Shown here in pieces: positions 35,150 to 43,030 of a DNA stretch of 64,000 bases. A program made the position numbers and the translations under genes. This stretch comes from Rhizobium sp. Root708 (GTDB lineage: Bacteria; Pseudomonadota; Alphaproteobacteria; Rhizobiales; Rhizobiaceae). A model generated the notes under the pieces. The model worked only from the letters and a program-made list of their open reading frames with translations, had not been told where the DNA came from and did no database searches. The stretch spans positions 352,178 to 416,177 of the forward strand of contig NZ_LMHV01000034.1 of the NCBI RefSeq assembly GCF_001429725.1, written 5' to 3'. The number at the start of each line of letters is the position of its first letter. The first letter of the stretch is position 1.

Positions 35150-35941
35150 ATGTCGCTTGATGCGCTGCTGGCCGACACAGGCGCGTGGTTTGCCGCCGCC
35201 CTGCCGGATCACGGCGTCCTAGCGCTTATCGTCATCGCCTTCATAGCTGGATTGGCACGCGGTTTTTCCGGATTTGGTGCGGCTCTGATCTTCATTCCGC
35301 TCGGCGGGGCGATCATCGGCCCAAAGCTGATATCGCCCGCCCTGCTTGTCATCGACGGCCTGGCGACGCTCGGAATGATCCCACCCGCCTGGCGCAGCGC
35401 CAACCGGCGCGAAGTTTTCACGATGGCCGCAGGCGCCGTGCTCGGCGTTCCCGCCGGCACCGCGGCGCTGGCGCTGATGGATCCACTGACGCTGCGCTGG
35501 GCGATCACGGCCATTGCGATCTGCCTGCTCGCACTGCTTGTCTCCGGCTGGCGCTATCATGGCGAGCCGCGAGCGCCGCTGACTTCCATGACCGGCCTCA
35601 TCGCCGGGCTCTTCAGCGGCGCAGCGCAACTGGGCGGCCCGCCTGTCGTCGCCTATTGGCTCGGTGGAAAGACGGATTTTGCCCGGGTGCGCGCGAATGT
35701 CGTGCTCTATTTCGCCATTTCGACGTGCTTCAGCGTCGTAAGCTACTATTTCGGCAGCCTTTTCGTGCCCGCGGTTTTCGCTCTCATGGTCGTCATCCTG
35801 CCAAGCTATGCGGCGGGACTCTATGGTGGCTCCCGGCTGTTTGGCCTCGCGAAGGAAAGCACCTTCCGCCTGATCTGCTATCTATTGATCGGCGCCTCGG
35901 CCGTCATGGGAATGCCCGCTCTCGACGGCATTCTCCGTTAG
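35150..35941 (+). CDS. TauE/SafE family anion permease
   Basis: 263-residue inner-membrane protein with about eight helices in two repeats. The first repeat has the family text GFSGFGAALIFIPL and the second GLIAGLFSGAAQLGGPPVVAYWLGG. Members export sulfite or sulfonate-related anions; the substrate here is unknown. It starts 16 bp after argC, so it may be co-transcribed with it. Confidence 0.85.
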   Translation: MSLDALLADTGAWFAAALPDHGVLALIVIAFIAGLARGFSGFGAALIFIPLGGAIIGPKLISPALLVIDGLATLGMIPPAWRSANRREVFTMAAGAVLGVPAGTAALALMDPLTLRWAITAIAICLLALLVSGWRYHGEPRAPLTSMTGLIAGLFSGAAQLGGPPVVAYWLGGKTDFARVRANVVLYFAISTCFSVVSYYFGSLFVPAVFALMVVILPSYAAGLYGGSRLFGLAKESTFRLICYLLIGASAVMGMPALDGILR

Positions 35942-36051
35942 CACCGGGCAGCGCGCCCTCTCCAAACGGTTGACCGGAACGCGTCGTCGCGTTCGTTGAT
36001 CAAGTAGGCACCTGCGAATACAGTCTGGCCACGAGCGAGCGGGAGATCCTC

Positions 36052-36825
36052 ATGGGCAGCGTCATCCTCTTCGGCATTGCATTCATCGGCGGGACGGTCG
36101 TCGTCACGCTGGGTTTCTATTTCTTGATGCGCTTTATCATGGGCACAGATCCGACCGGAAAAGACAGGGAACTGGCCGGCGCGGTGGTCATGCGCATATC
36201 GTCCCTCCACGCGCTCATCCTGGCGCTGGTCTTCGCGCAGGAGATGATCGAATACCAGCAATTGAAGTTCGAAAGCGTGACCGAGGCAAACGCCGTCGCC
36301 AACGTCTATTTCGATGCGGAACGCTACGGCGCCAACGAGAAGCCTCCGATCCAGCAAGCCCTGTTCGAATACGTTCAGATCGTCGTGGATGAGGAATGGC
36401 GCAGCTTGGGGACCACGGGGCAGCTTTCCGCCACCGCATGGAGCAAATGGGACAATGTCTACCAGCGGGTGCTTGATCTGACCCCAACCAATGTTCGGCA
36501 ACAGAGCATCCGCGATCACATGCTCGCCAATGTGCACGCCATCTCGGACTCCCGCGACAAACGGGAAAACAGCGGCACGGACTCCGTCAGCAAGATTTTC
36601 TGGTTCGCCGCGATCTCCGGCGTCATCTTCATGGCGCTCGGCTACTATCCCTACCCGCCCGACGCGCGAAATCTGCTGCTGCTTTCCGTTCTCGGCGCCT
36701 TTACCGGCATTATTCTCTTCTTCATCTACGCGTTCTCCGACCCCTACAATCCGCCGGCCACGCTGAAGCCGACGGCGTTCGAGCGCCTGCTGGAGGAACT
36801 GGCAAGCCCGCCGCCGTCGGGGTAG
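36052..36825 (+). CDS. Bestrophin-like (DUF4239) membrane protein
   Basis: 257 residues with a transmembrane helix at about 4-29 and two near 185-203 and 208-228; between them lies a helical soluble domain rich in Glu and Gln (FESVTEANAVANVYFDAERY, FEYVQIVVDEEWR). This layout matches the DUF4239 family, distantly related to bestrophin channels. Function unknown. GGGAGAT lies before ATG 36052. Confidence 0.7.
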   Translation: MGSVILFGIAFIGGTVVVTLGFYFLMRFIMGTDPTGKDRELAGAVVMRISSLHALILALVFAQEMIEYQQLKFESVTEANAVANVYFDAERYGANEKPPIQQALFEYVQIVVDEEWRSLGTTGQLSATAWSKWDNVYQRVLDLTPTNVRQQSIRDHMLANVHAISDSRDKRENSGTDSVSKIFWFAAISGVIFMALGYYPYPPDARNLLLLSVLGAFTGIILFFIYAFSDPYNPPATLKPTAFERLLEELASPPPSG

Positions 36826-36838
36826 CCCGCTCCTTGCG

Positions 36839-37246
36839 TCAGCGAGCTGCCAGAGGTGTCCGCGTGCGGAGTGCGAGCGTTTCGCCCGGGCCATGGACCG
36901 CGGCAAACAGCAGGCCGGCAAAGAACGTGAAGTGATCGACGAAAAAGCCGAACTCGGCCTGGTTTCCCGTCCACCGTCCCGGTCCGTGGAACGAGAAGGC
37001 CAGAAACAGAACGTATATGCCGGCGGCGAGCGCAGCCTCCGAGAAAAATGCGCCGGTCAGCAGCGCGAAAGCGAGTGCAAGCTCGAAGAATGCCGCGACC
37101 CAGGCAAGAAATAGCGACATCGGAAAGCCGGCAGCCGCGATGAAATCAGCCGTCGACTGCATATCGAAGAATTTCAGCGTCGATGCCATGATGAACACGG
37201 CCGCGAAAATGAGCCGTGCGACCAGAATAGCGATTGTCCTACCCAT
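36839..37246 (-). CDS. DoxX family membrane protein
   Basis: 135 residues with four transmembrane helices: LIFAAVFIMASTLKFFDMQS, a second with FLAWVAAFFELALAFALL, and two more. The TADFIAAAGFP loop is typical of DoxX proteins, some of which act with oxidoreductases at the membrane. Substrate unknown. GGAGAA precedes ATG 37246. It is convergent with the DUF4239 gene, 13 bp away. Confidence 0.85.
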   Translation of the reverse strand: MGRTIAILVARLIFAAVFIMASTLKFFDMQSTADFIAAAGFPMSLFLAWVAAFFELALAFALLTGAFFSEAALAAGIYVLFLAFSFHGPGRWTGNQAEFGFFVDHFTFFAGLLFAAVHGPGETLALRTRTPLAAR

Positions 37247-37603
37247 GATGTTGTTCTCCTAGCCCCGGTGGGCCCCCATTTGATCTCTGGCAGTTGATGC
37301 CGGTTGTGCGTTCCCTACAAGGACGAACTGCGGGGTGCCTTGCCGACAAGCCCGCAATCTTTTTTTCACGCGCGACGGGAGATGAGACTGCGAGGCAGGG
37401 TCTGCGCGCCGTTCGCAGTTTGATTCAAGTCGTTCACATTTCGATTCCGAAAACCGGCGGAACTCCTTGATCTCCGAATCCTTTGACGCGGCGCGGTCCG
37501 CATCAGCCTTTATGCAATTTCTATTTCCCGCGCTGGGTAGCTGAATAGATTTCCTACGACAGACGGCGGTAGCCTTTGCCTCATGATGCACGAGGTGAAC
37601 GTC
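37247..37603. other. Divergent intergenic region
   Basis: 357 bp between doxX (minus) and the microprotein gene (plus). It should hold both promoters. GGAAC at about 37459 recalls the -35 of EcfG-type stress promoters, but no CGTT follows at the right distance. No ORF with a ribosome-binding site is seen. Confidence 0.35.
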
Positions 37604-37759
37604 ATGAGAGATTTCATTTCTTCGAGCTTGCATGTCGCACGACCGGACAGGCGCATGCCGAAACGGCAAATGCGCGAAAGGCGGACGGCCCAGGCGCTGG
37701 TCATCTTCGGCGTCGTTCTGGCGGCGATAGAGCTCTATGTGATCCTGGCCGGGTTCTGA
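37604..37759 (+). CDS. 51-residue single-pass membrane microprotein
   Basis: A short ORF: a basic N-terminal half (about ten Arg/Lys, with RPDRRMPKRQMRERR) followed by one hydrophobic helix (ALVIFGVVLAAIELYVILAG) and Phe at the end. GAGGTG lies 6 bp before ATG 37604. The stop is followed after five bases by the start of the DapA-like gene, so the two should be translated together. By the positive-inside rule the N-terminus is cytoplasmic. I recognise no family. Confidence 0.7.
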   Translation: MRDFISSSLHVARPDRRMPKRQMRERRTAQALVIFGVVLAAIELYVILAGF

Positions 37760-37764
37760 CGCCG

Positions 37765-38655
37765 ATGAGACCGAATAGCCTCCTCCGTCTCGGTGCCGTC
37801 ACGACGGCGTTGGTAACACCATTCCGGAGCGATGCGGTCGACCTTTCCACGCTTGAAAAGCTCGCCGTCAGGCAAGTGCTATCAGGCGTCGGTGGCCTCG
37901 CTGTCTGCACGGTGACGGGCGAAGGCCCGACGCTTTCAATGCTCGAGCGCTCGGCCGTCCTTCAATGCTGTATCCGAGCTGCCGACCGCCGCGTTCCCGT
38001 ACTCGCCGCGACCGGCACCAACTGCACGCTCGAGACGATAAGGCTCACTCAACAGGCCGAAGCCCTCGGCGCGGCGGCGGCGATCGTGACCGTCCCCTAC
38101 TATTCGAAGCCCGGACAACGCGGCATTCTCCACCATTTCGAGATGCTTGCCGCCGAAACCGGGATTCCTGTTATCGTGGACGACAATCCGGCGCGCTCGG
38201 CAAGCAGCCTTTCGGCTCAGACATTGGAGGCGCTTGCGGCAATCCCTTCCATCGCCGGCGTCATCGGACATGGAATAGAGCCTCCCTCGCCTGCATTGCG
38301 CGAGCGCTTCCTGTTCCTCTCCGACAGAGACGATACATCGCTGGCCTTTCTGAGCGGCTACGGCAGCGGCATCATCTCGTCGGGCGCTAACGTCCACCCG
38401 CGATTGTTCAACTCGCTCCACAATGCCGCCCTCGCGGGCAATATCCCCGGCGCTCTGGCCCTCGAGCGGCGGCTGCATCCTCTGACGCAGATATTGGGCG
38501 ATCAGGCACCGGCGCAGATCAAGTACGCTCTACGGCTTCTCCTCGACGTCGATGCGACGGTCAGGCTGCCGATGGTAGAGCTCGATGCCGACGAAAGAGC
38601 CGCGATCTTCGACGCACTCACCTCCGCTGCGGAAACTCGCCCTCTGGCATCCTGA
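37765..38655 (+). CDS. DapA-fold (DHDPS/NAL) protein lacking catalytic Lys and Tyr
   Basis: 296 residues that align end to end with dihydrodipicolinate synthase: VTTALVTPF, TVTGEGPTLS, TVPYYSKPGQRGILHHFE, then FLSGYGSGIISSGANV. Two essential residues are changed. The tyrosine of ILYNVP (E. coli Tyr133) is Asp139 in IVDDNP, and the Schiff-base lysine of IGIKE (E. coli Lys161) is Ile167 in AGVIGHG. Tyr113 (Tyr107 in E. coli) is kept. It cannot do aldolase chemistry by the family mechanism and may be a binding or regulatory protein. The start at ATG 37765 gives MRPNSLLRLG; it is coupled to the upstream microprotein. Confidence 0.85.
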   Translation: MRPNSLLRLGAVTTALVTPFRSDAVDLSTLEKLAVRQVLSGVGGLAVCTVTGEGPTLSMLERSAVLQCCIRAADRRVPVLAATGTNCTLETIRLTQQAEALGAAAAIVTVPYYSKPGQRGILHHFEMLAAETGIPVIVDDNPARSASSLSAQTLEALAAIPSIAGVIGHGIEPPSPALRERFLFLSDRDDTSLAFLSGYGSGIISSGANVHPRLFNSLHNAALAGNIPGALALERRLHPLTQILGDQAPAQIKYALRLLLDVDATVRLPMVELDADERAAIFDALTSAAETRPLAS

Positions 38656-38700
38656 GCGACTGCATCGCCCCCGACATTCCACACCATGAAAGGAACAGAA

Positions 38701-38961
38701 ATGCCCCTCCACCATCATGCTCGCCGTTTCGCCGCAGCCAGCCCGAAAGCGCTGCCGCGTTTCACGATCGGCAGCAACAGCGCCGGTCGCTGGGTCGTCA
38801 ACGATCGGGAGGGGCGCGTCGGCGGAATATTCGTCAGCAGAGATGCGGCGCTGCATTTCGCCGCCGAAGAATGCGACCACGATCTCAGCCAGATCTTGTT
38901 CGTGCCGGGCGAAACGGCGCTCCGCCTCATCGCAGGCGGCGAGGACCCGATCGTCCATTAG
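38701..38961 (+). CDS. Small conserved-looking protein of unknown function
   Basis: 86 residues, soluble. After a His-rich start (MPLHHHARRF) comes a compact segment RWVVNDREGRVGGIFVSRDAALHFAAEE, which resembles small alpha/beta proteins that fold like DUF2188, but I cannot name the family. AAAGGAAC precedes ATG 38701 (ATG 38686 is also in frame). It is 45 bp after the DapA-like gene on the same strand and may share its transcript. Confidence 0.6.
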   Translation: MPLHHHARRFAAASPKALPRFTIGSNSAGRWVVNDREGRVGGIFVSRDAALHFAAEECDHDLSQILFVPGETALRLIAGGEDPIVH

Positions 38962-39057
38962 CGCCTTCGCAGAAATGCCAGCGGAAGGCACAAAGGCCAA
39001 CTCTTCCTTAACCGAAGATTGCTAGCGTTTGTCACAATAGACGACGGACGCCCCATC

Positions 39058-39363
39058 ATGCCGAAACCCAATTTTCGCTTCACCCACTATGATCTCAACG
39101 AACAGCGAGCTGGGACCATCATCGAGGTGACGCTGTCAGCTGTGGCGAATGTTCGCTTGATGACGGCGCCGAACTACCAGCGTTTCACCGAAGTGCTCGA
39201 CTTCAAATATGTGGGCGGAGTCGCCCGCAAATCACCCGTGAAGCTGTCGATCCCGGAGAGCGGCCACTGGCATCTGGTGGTCGATATGGAAGGGCATCAT
39301 GGCCTGGCGGAGTCTGCCGTGAAACTGATCGCCGGCCCTGGCGGCCAGATGCGGGCTTCCTGA
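39058..39363 (+). CDS. DUF1883 domain protein
   Basis: 101 residues: FRFTHYDLNEQRAGTIIEVTLSAVANVRLMTAPNY, then a WHLVVDMEGHHGLAESAVKL segment. This is the DUF1883 pattern, where a predicted small beta-rich domain of unknown role is found mostly in Rhizobiales. ATG 39058 is used, with only a weak GACGGACG upstream. Its stop is back to back with the stop of rarA on the other strand. Confidence 0.7.
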   Translation: MPKPNFRFTHYDLNEQRAGTIIEVTLSAVANVRLMTAPNYQRFTEVLDFKYVGGVARKSPVKLSIPESGHWHLVVDMEGHHGLAESAVKLIAGPGGQMRAS

Positions 39364-40680
39364 TCAGCGCTGGCTGCGCTCCTTGCGAAGCTTCGCCCAC
39401 CAATCCAGACGCTTCCTGATATCCCGCTCGAAACCGCGTTCCGGCGGATCGTAGAAGGTCTGGCGCCCCATCTTTTCCGGAAAGTAGTCCTGGCCTGAGA
39501 AAGCGTCCGGTTCGTCGTGATCGTAGCGATAGCCTTCGTTGTAGCCCTCATCCTTCATCAGCTTCGTCGGTGCATTCAGAATGTGCTTCGGCGGTAGGAG
39601 CGAGCCGTTCTGCTTCGCTGCCTGCGTCGCAGCCTTGAAGGCGGTGTAGACGGCGTTCGATTTCGGAGCCGTGGCGAGATAGACGCAAGCCTGTGCGAGC
39701 GCCAGTTCGCCCTCTGGTGAGCCGAGATAGTCGTAAGCATCCTTGGCGGCGTTGCAGATGACCAGCGCCTGTGGATCGGCAAGACCGATATCCTCCACGG
39801 CCATGCGCACCAGTCGGCGTCCAAGGTATAGCGGATCCTCGCCGGCATCGAACATGCGCGCGAGATAATAGAGCGCGGCATCCGGGTCGGACCCACGGAC
39901 CGACTTGTGCAGCGCGGAAATCAGATTGTAATGCCCGTCCTGTGCCTTGTCGTAAACGGGAGCACGGCGCTGGACGATCCGCGTCAGTCCTTCCGTGTCA
40001 AAGGTCTCGCCCTGACGGGCAGCGCGCCAGACCTCTTCGGCAAGGGTCAGCACGGCGCGGCCATCGCCATCGGCCATGCGAAGCAGGCTGATCCTGGCTT
40101 CCGGAGTCAGCGGCAGGGGTTTCTGTTCGGTTGCCTCGGCCCGTGTCAGCAACTCTTCGAGGCTCGTATCATCATGCGATTTGAAGGTGAGGACACGGGC
40201 GCGCGACAACAGAGCGGCATTGAGCTCGAACGACGGGTTCTCGGTCGTGGCCCCGACCAGAATGACGGTGCCGTCTTCCATGACAGGCAGGAAGCTATCC
40301 TGCTGTGCGCGGTTGAAGCGATGGATCTCGTCGACGAAGAGCAGCGTCTGGCGCCCGTCCATGCGGCGCAAGCGCGCCGACTCGAATACCTTCTTGAGGT
40401 CCGCGACACCGGAAAAGATCGCGGAAATTTGCTCGAAGGCGAGACCCGCCTCGCCCGACAGCAACCGCGCAACGGTGGTCTTGCCGGTGCCTGGCGGCCC
40501 CCAGAAAATCATCGATCCCAACGAGCCGCTTTCGATCATCCGCCTGAGAACGCCGTCGTCACCGGTCAGATGTTCCTGTCCGGTGACCTCGGTAATCGTC
40601 TGCGGGCGAAGCCTGTCCGCAAGCGGTCGCCGGTTGGCGACCTCCGGCGGTATGTGCGGCGCGAAGAGATCGTTGCTCAT
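39364..40680 (-). CDS. rarA: Replication-associated recombination protein A
   Basis: 438-residue AAA+ ATPase (MgsA/Mgs1/WRNIP1 family) that acts at stalled replication forks. Walker A GPPGTGKTTVARLL, Walker B LLFVDEIHRFN, sensor TENPSFELN, and the C-terminal tetramerisation domain with KAATQAAKQNGSLLPPKHILNAPT. It overlaps the end of the upstream protease gene by 4 bp (ATGA), so the two form an operon. Confidence 0.95.
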   Translation of the reverse strand: MSNDLFAPHIPPEVANRRPLADRLRPQTITEVTGQEHLTGDDGVLRRMIESGSLGSMIFWGPPGTGKTTVARLLSGEAGLAFEQISAIFSGVADLKKVFESARLRRMDGRQTLLFVDEIHRFNRAQQDSFLPVMEDGTVILVGATTENPSFELNAALLSRARVLTFKSHDDTSLEELLTRAEATEQKPLPLTPEARISLLRMADGDGRAVLTLAEEVWRAARQGETFDTEGLTRIVQRRAPVYDKAQDGHYNLISALHKSVRGSDPDAALYYLARMFDAGEDPLYLGRRLVRMAVEDIGLADPQALVICNAAKDAYDYLGSPEGELALAQACVYLATAPKSNAVYTAFKAATQAAKQNGSLLPPKHILNAPTKLMKDEGYNEGYRYDHDEPDAFSGQDYFPEKMGRQTFYDPPERGFERDIRKRLDWWAKLRKERSQR

Positions 40681-42080
40681 CGGAAGAACTGCCGGATGCG
40701 CTGACCGTCACGCTCGATCTCGACGCGCCAGAAATTCGGCTCCTGACCAGCCACGGATTCGAGTTCCTTCGTGGTCTTCACCTCGGAACCGTTGACTGAC
40801 ACGATGATGTCCTTCGGCTCGAAGCCAAGGCTTGCTGCGACCGATCCATCCTTGACCTCGGCAACGACGACACCGTTGGCCTCCGACGACATCCGCAGCT
40901 CATCGGCGACGCGCGGTGAGAGATTCTCGACAACGGCACCGGTGAACGGCGAATGGCCGCCAATGGTCCGCTGGTCTCGAGGTGCCGTTTCCGGCGCACG
41001 TCCAAGGGCGAGTTCGACCTGCTTTTCCTTGCCGTTGTCGATCACGGTCAGCTTGGCCGAGTTACCGAGGCCGGCCGTCGTGAGACGATAGAGCAGCGCG
41101 TCTGGATGTTCGACGGTCACGCCGTCAACGGCGGTGATCACCTGGCCGGGCTTCAGGCCGGACTTTGCAGCAGGACCACCTTCGGTAACCTTGACGACGA
41201 TTGCGCCGCGCGCCTTGGCGAGGCCGAGGGCATCGGCAACCTCCGAGGTGACCGCATCGAACGAGGCTCCCACATAGGGGCGCTCGAAGGCTTTTACACC
41301 AGCATCGGCAGAGGCGAGGAACACCTTCACCAGGTTGGCCGGGATGGCGAAGCCAATGCCGTTCGAGCCGCCGCCGCGCGAGAAGATAGCGGTATTGATG
41401 CCGATCAGCTCACCCTTCATGTTCATCAAGGCGCCGCCGGAATTGCCGGGGTTGATCGAGGCGTCGGTCTGGATGAAGAAGCCGAACTCGTTCTTGACGA
41501 CCTGATTGCGGGCCAGCGCCGAAACGATGCCTGATGTCACAGTCTGACCGACGCCGAAGGGATTGCCGATCGCAAGCACGAGATCGCCAACTTCAACGCC
41601 ATCGGAGTTGGCGATCGGCAGCGTCGGGAAGGTTTCCTTGGTGTCGATCTTCAGGACGGCCAGATCGACCCGGTCGTCCTTCAGCACCACCTTGCAGGGA
41701 AACTCACGGCCGTCGGACAGCGCGACCTTGATATCGTCGGCGCCGTCTACGACGTGATTGTTGGTCACGATCGTCCCGTTCGCCTCGACAATGACGCCGG
41801 AGCCGAGCGAAGACTGCTTTTCGCTGCGGTTCGGCATCTGCTGACCGAAGAACTGCTCGAAGAAGGGATCGCCGGCGAACGGCGATTGCCGGCGCACCGT
41901 CTTTTCCGCATAGACATTGACGACGGCGCCGGCGGTCTGCTTGACGAGCGGTGCAAAGGAGAGCTGCATCTCCAACTGACTCTGCGGCACGGTCTTGGCG
42001 GTTTGCGCGGTGGCGGCAACCGGCAGCGCGAGCATCAAGGCCACGAGAGGCAGGGCTGCGCGCTTTAGCAAGTCTGGCAT
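40677..42080 (-). CDS. degQ: Do-family periplasmic serine endopeptidase
   Basis: 467 residues with a signal peptide (LKRAALPLVALMLALPVAATAQ). Trypsin-like domain with His in TNNHVVDGA, Asp in DDRVDLAVLKID and Ser in NPGNSGGAL; two PDZ domains follow (about 280-365 and 385-465, e.g. GGPAAKSGLKPGQVITAVDG and DGSVAASLGFEPKDIIVSVNG). It degrades or refolds misfolded envelope proteins. DegQ, DegP and DegS-like names are not separable by sequence alone; two PDZ domains exclude DegS. It is the first gene of an operon with rarA. Confidence 0.9.
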   Translation of the reverse strand: MPDLLKRAALPLVALMLALPVAATAQTAKTVPQSQLEMQLSFAPLVKQTAGAVVNVYAEKTVRRQSPFAGDPFFEQFFGQQMPNRSEKQSSLGSGVIVEANGTIVTNNHVVDGADDIKVALSDGREFPCKVVLKDDRVDLAVLKIDTKETFPTLPIANSDGVEVGDLVLAIGNPFGVGQTVTSGIVSALARNQVVKNEFGFFIQTDASINPGNSGGALMNMKGELIGINTAIFSRGGGSNGIGFAIPANLVKVFLASADAGVKAFERPYVGASFDAVTSEVADALGLAKARGAIVVKVTEGGPAAKSGLKPGQVITAVDGVTVEHPDALLYRLTTAGLGNSAKLTVIDNGKEKQVELALGRAPETAPRDQRTIGGHSPFTGAVVENLSPRVADELRMSSEANGVVVAEVKDGSVAASLGFEPKDIIVSVNGSEVKTTKELESVAGQEPNFWRVEIERDGQRIRQFFR

Positions 42081-42217
42081 GTGAAGTCCTTTTGAAGTTC
42101 TCTTGTGAAGACGTTGTAGCGCCGGACGCTAGAAAGGAAAGAGGGCGGAAGCATGGAAGAACAGGGTAAGGCGAGACGGCGAGACACACCTACGAAATTG
42201 AGTCAAAGAAGATTGGT

Positions 42218-42601
42218 ATGCATCTGATAACAAAGATCAAAGCATGGGCGAAGTCACTCAAGCGTGACATCGTCGCACTGTGGCTCGCGGCGCGCGACAG
42301 CCGCGTCCCCTGGTACGCCAAGGTGGTCGCCGGCGCCTTTGCCGCCTACGCGCTTTCTCCGGTGGACCTCATTCCGGATTTCATACCCGTGCTCGGCTTT
42401 CTCGACGATCTGGTGATCGTGCCCCTCGGGATCACGCTGGCCATCCGCCTCATCCCTCCCGCAGTGATGGCGGACCTTCGGGCTCAAGCGGCACAACGAC
42501 TGGAGCGCCCGTCAGGACGAACCGGCATGATCTTTATTCTTGCCGTTTGGGCGGGCTGCATCATCTACATGGGCCTGCTCTTTCTGAGGGGCCATTCGTA
42601 G
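42218..42601 (+). CDS. YkvA family membrane protein (DUF1232)
   Basis: 127 residues. The DUF1232 core YALSPVDLIPDFIPVLGFLDDLVIVPLGI lies at about 46-74, and a final transmembrane helix (MIFILAVWAGCIIYMGLLFL) precedes the C-terminus. Function unknown. It is divergent from the degQ-rarA operon and its stop abuts the next gene. Confidence 0.85.
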   Translation: MHLITKIKAWAKSLKRDIVALWLAARDSRVPWYAKVVAGAFAAYALSPVDLIPDFIPVLGFLDDLVIVPLGITLAIRLIPPAVMADLRAQAAQRLERPSGRTGMIFILAVWAGCIIYMGLLFLRGHS

Positions 42602-42619
42602 TTGAACAGGAAACGATGC

Positions 42620-42976
42620 ATGATTTCTCGTCGAAATATCGCCTTGACGCTGACAGGCGCTTCCATGCTGCTGTCCCTATCTACAGCCTCCCACGCCGCC
42701 AGCTTCGATTGCGAGGCGAAGACGCTGCAGCCGGACGAAAAGGCAATCTGCGACAACCGCCCGCTCAACGATGCCGACGTGAAGATGGTGACGACATTCG
42801 ACCTTCTCTCCGGCCTGATGGCGATGGGAGCGCGCGGCACACTGCAGGACGAGCAGACCGCCTGGCTGAAGAAGCGACAGGCTTGCGGAGCCGACACCTC
42901 CTGCATCAAGGCCGCCTATGACGAACGGCTGCTGCAGCTGGACTCGACCTACAAAAAGATAAACCGGCCGCTTTGA
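42620..42976 (+). CDS. LprI/YecT-like periplasmic protein (DUF1311)
   Basis: 118 residues with a signal peptide (RRNIALTLTGASMLLSLSTASHAA). The mature part has the DUF1311 pattern: FDCEAKTLQPDEKAICDN, then LQDEQTAWLKKRQACGADTSCIKAAYDERLLQL, with four paired cysteines. Some members inhibit lysozyme. ATG 42620 is used because AGGAAAC lies 6 bp upstream; TTG 42602 is also in frame. It follows the YkvA gene closely. Confidence 0.75.
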   Translation: MISRRNIALTLTGASMLLSLSTASHAASFDCEAKTLQPDEKAICDNRPLNDADVKMVTTFDLLSGLMAMGARGTLQDEQTAWLKKRQACGADTSCIKAAYDERLLQLDSTYKKINRPL

Positions 42977-43030
42977 GGCGACCGGTCCATATGGGCAGTT
43001 GACTCTTGATCAGCTTATCGAAATTGCCGT

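Noticed and set aside
37459..37490. EcfG general-stress promoter before the microprotein gene
   Set aside because: GGAAC is present but no CGTT-type -10 follows at 16-17 bp.
37576..37764. Longer start for the DapA-like gene (from 37576)
   Set aside because: The extra 63 residues are the out-of-frame reading of the microprotein gene and have no family resemblance; ATG 37765 aligns with the DapA N-terminus.
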